Source: an uncultured Alistipes sp.
GTDB taxonomy: Bacteria > Bacteroidota > Bacteroidia > Bacteroidales > Rikenellaceae
NCBI GenBank assembly: GCA_947178455.1
Contig: CAMWYI010000086.1
Span: forward strand, 1 to 7,861
Direction of reading: 5' to 3'
DNA length: 7,861 nt
Part shown: in pieces, positions 6,920-7,861 of the stretch
Position numbering within the stretch: the stretch's first letter is position 1
Layout: each line of letters opens with the position of its first letter
Notes under the pieces: model-generated
Seen by the model: only the letters and a program-made list of their open reading frames with translations
What the model was told of the DNA's origin: nothing
The model's database searches: none
Position numbers and translations under genes: made by a program

Positions 6920-7861
6920 TTATTTGATTAGATTGTAAGCTATTTTGAACCGAATCGGCGCTTGGCTTCCGCCGCCGTTTTCGTCCGGCTGGCCTTGCAG
7001 TTCGGTGAAGTCCGTCGTGAAGAAATCGGTGGCGTCGGGGCCCAGATAGACCTTGCGCAGCGGCACTTCGTCGAGTTGCTTTCCCTTGTCCATGTACTGG
7101 TTCCACATCTCCTGCACGTGGCTCGTGATGTCCATGCGGTAGCATCCGTGACTGCGGTTGATGTAGCCGTCGTAGGCGAGCGCCGTGTCGTAATAGGTTT
7201 CGTAGAGGTAGGCATAGTCCGAAATGTTGACTTTCTTGCCGTAATCGGTGTACATGCCTAACCGTGCGGGTGCGGTGTTCATCCGTTCGATGAGCGGCCC
7301 TGCTGCGGTTGCATCGAGGTCTCGCCAGTCGTATTGCCCGTCAGGAAAATAAATCTCCATCAGCACCTGCGTGAATGCCAGCGTGGTAAACTCTTTTTTA
7401 GATACGGTGTTTTCCGTATCTATCAGTTTTTGAAGATCGTCGAAAAACTCCTGCGTGAAGGTGATTTCGGTCGCTACGCCCCCCATGCCCTCGACATAGA
7501 CGCGCGATTTCTCCGGCCGGTTCTCGATCGGATTGGACATGCCGTTCACATAGGCCTGCGCTTCTTCGGGATTGATTTTCGAGCCGGTGTAGTCGTGGCG
7601 AACGGTGTTGACCGAAACATTACCCTTGTCGTAATTACTGATGTTGAAGTAATAGACCATGCCGATAGTATCCTTGATGAGCGACGGGTCTTCCTCCACG
7701 CGATTGCGCCCGTAAACCGAGAATCCCGAACCCGCCAAATCCAGCGCATAGACGCTGCCTTTCGACTGGGTAGGTACTTTCAGCTTGTCGGCATCGACCG
7801 GCCGGATGTAAAGCCCTTTGAACTACTCGAACCATTCGGCGAGGTTGTCCGTGTCGTAAAT
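6920..7861 (-). pseudogene. DUF4270-family protein, interrupted by an in-frame stop (partial at right edge)
   Basis: The reading frame enters from the right edge (7861) and ends at TAA (6920-6922). It is broken by TAG at 7823-7825. Twelve codons before the break read IYDTDNLAEWFE, and the frame resumes directly as FKGLYIRPVDADKLKV for 300 residues. The downstream part carries VYVEGMGGVATEITF about midway and ends IRFKIAYNLIK, which I recognise as DUF4270-like: predicted surface or periplasmic lipoproteins of Bacteroidetes with no known activity. In relatives, as I recall, the broken spot reads YFKGLYI, so the stop most simply replaces a Tyr codon (TAC or TAT to TAG). No plausible start lies soon after the stop; the sense codon at 7736-7738 is TTG inside a conserved run. 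The N-terminus and any lipoprotein signal are outside the window. Family assignment is from memory of motifs. The stop may be a real mutation or a base-call error. Confidence 0.72.
7823..7825 (-). other. In-frame TAG nonsense codon in the DUF4270 gene
   Basis: The plus strand reads CTA, giving TAG on the coding strand between GAG (Glu) and TTC (Phe). Both flanks stay in one frame with family-like residues, so this is a substitution, not a frameshift. TAG is used as the genuine stop of rny (275-277) and topA (4555-4557), so recoding is unlikely. Confidence 0.85.

Noticed and set aside
3942..7738. A defence, toxin-antitoxin or other novel multi-gene system on the minus strand.
   Set aside because: Each gene resolves to a known family with intact hallmarks, there are no repeats, integrase or transposase, and no composition shift marks an island.
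7823..7825. TAG read as an amino acid (stop-codon recoding or pyrrolysine).
   Set aside because: TAG ends rny and topA in this same window, and pyrrolysine use is not known in Bacteroidetes as far as I recall; a point substitution is simpler.

Overview
The window looks like chromosomal core sequence from a GC-rich member of the Bacteroidales, plausibly Alistipes or another Rikenellaceae. The reasons are an exact Bacteroidetes-type promoter (TTTG, 19 nt, TACCTTTG), a DUF4270-family protein (a family I know only from Bacteroidetes), a TopA with C-terminal repeats in place of zinc fingers, a BamA/TamA-type outer-membrane barrel without POTRA domains, and high GC with little use of Shine-Dalgarno sites. 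The genus is an inference.

Layout: the left edge holds the last 91 codons of rny (RNase Y) on the plus strand. All other genes are on the minus strand. A strong bidirectional hairpin terminator (about 294-331) separates rny from a convergent PAP2-family membrane phosphatase gene (354-1010). A gap of about 140 bp with three evenly spaced palindromes follows. Next is a monocistronic outer-membrane beta-barrel gene (1151-2542) with a clear promoter just upstream (2566-2596). A terminator (2637-2665) marks the end of the next transcription unit, which reads topA (4555-6855), then an iron-sulfur flavoprotein (3938-4546, 8 bp after topA), then a secreted bleomycin-hydrolase-like C1B cysteine peptidase (2693-3904, 33 bp further on). 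Another hairpin terminator (about 6877-6905) lies between topA and the upstream DUF4270 gene (6920 to the right edge).

The DUF4270 reading frame is interrupted by a single in-frame TAG at 7823-7825 with good protein-like sequence on both sides. It is either a recent nonsense mutation or a base error. TAG is a normal stop here, because rny and topA both end in it.

I found no mobile element, CRISPR array, tRNA, rRNA, or convincing new multi-gene system. Three genes act at the envelope or are exported (PAP2 phosphatase, beta-barrel, secreted peptidase), and a fourth (DUF4270) belongs to a family of predicted surface lipoproteins. The rest are housekeeping nucleic-acid enzymes plus one redox flavoprotein. 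The most useful leads are the interrupted DUF4270 gene, the topA/flavoprotein/peptidase grouping, and the irregular active-site motif of the PAP2 enzyme.
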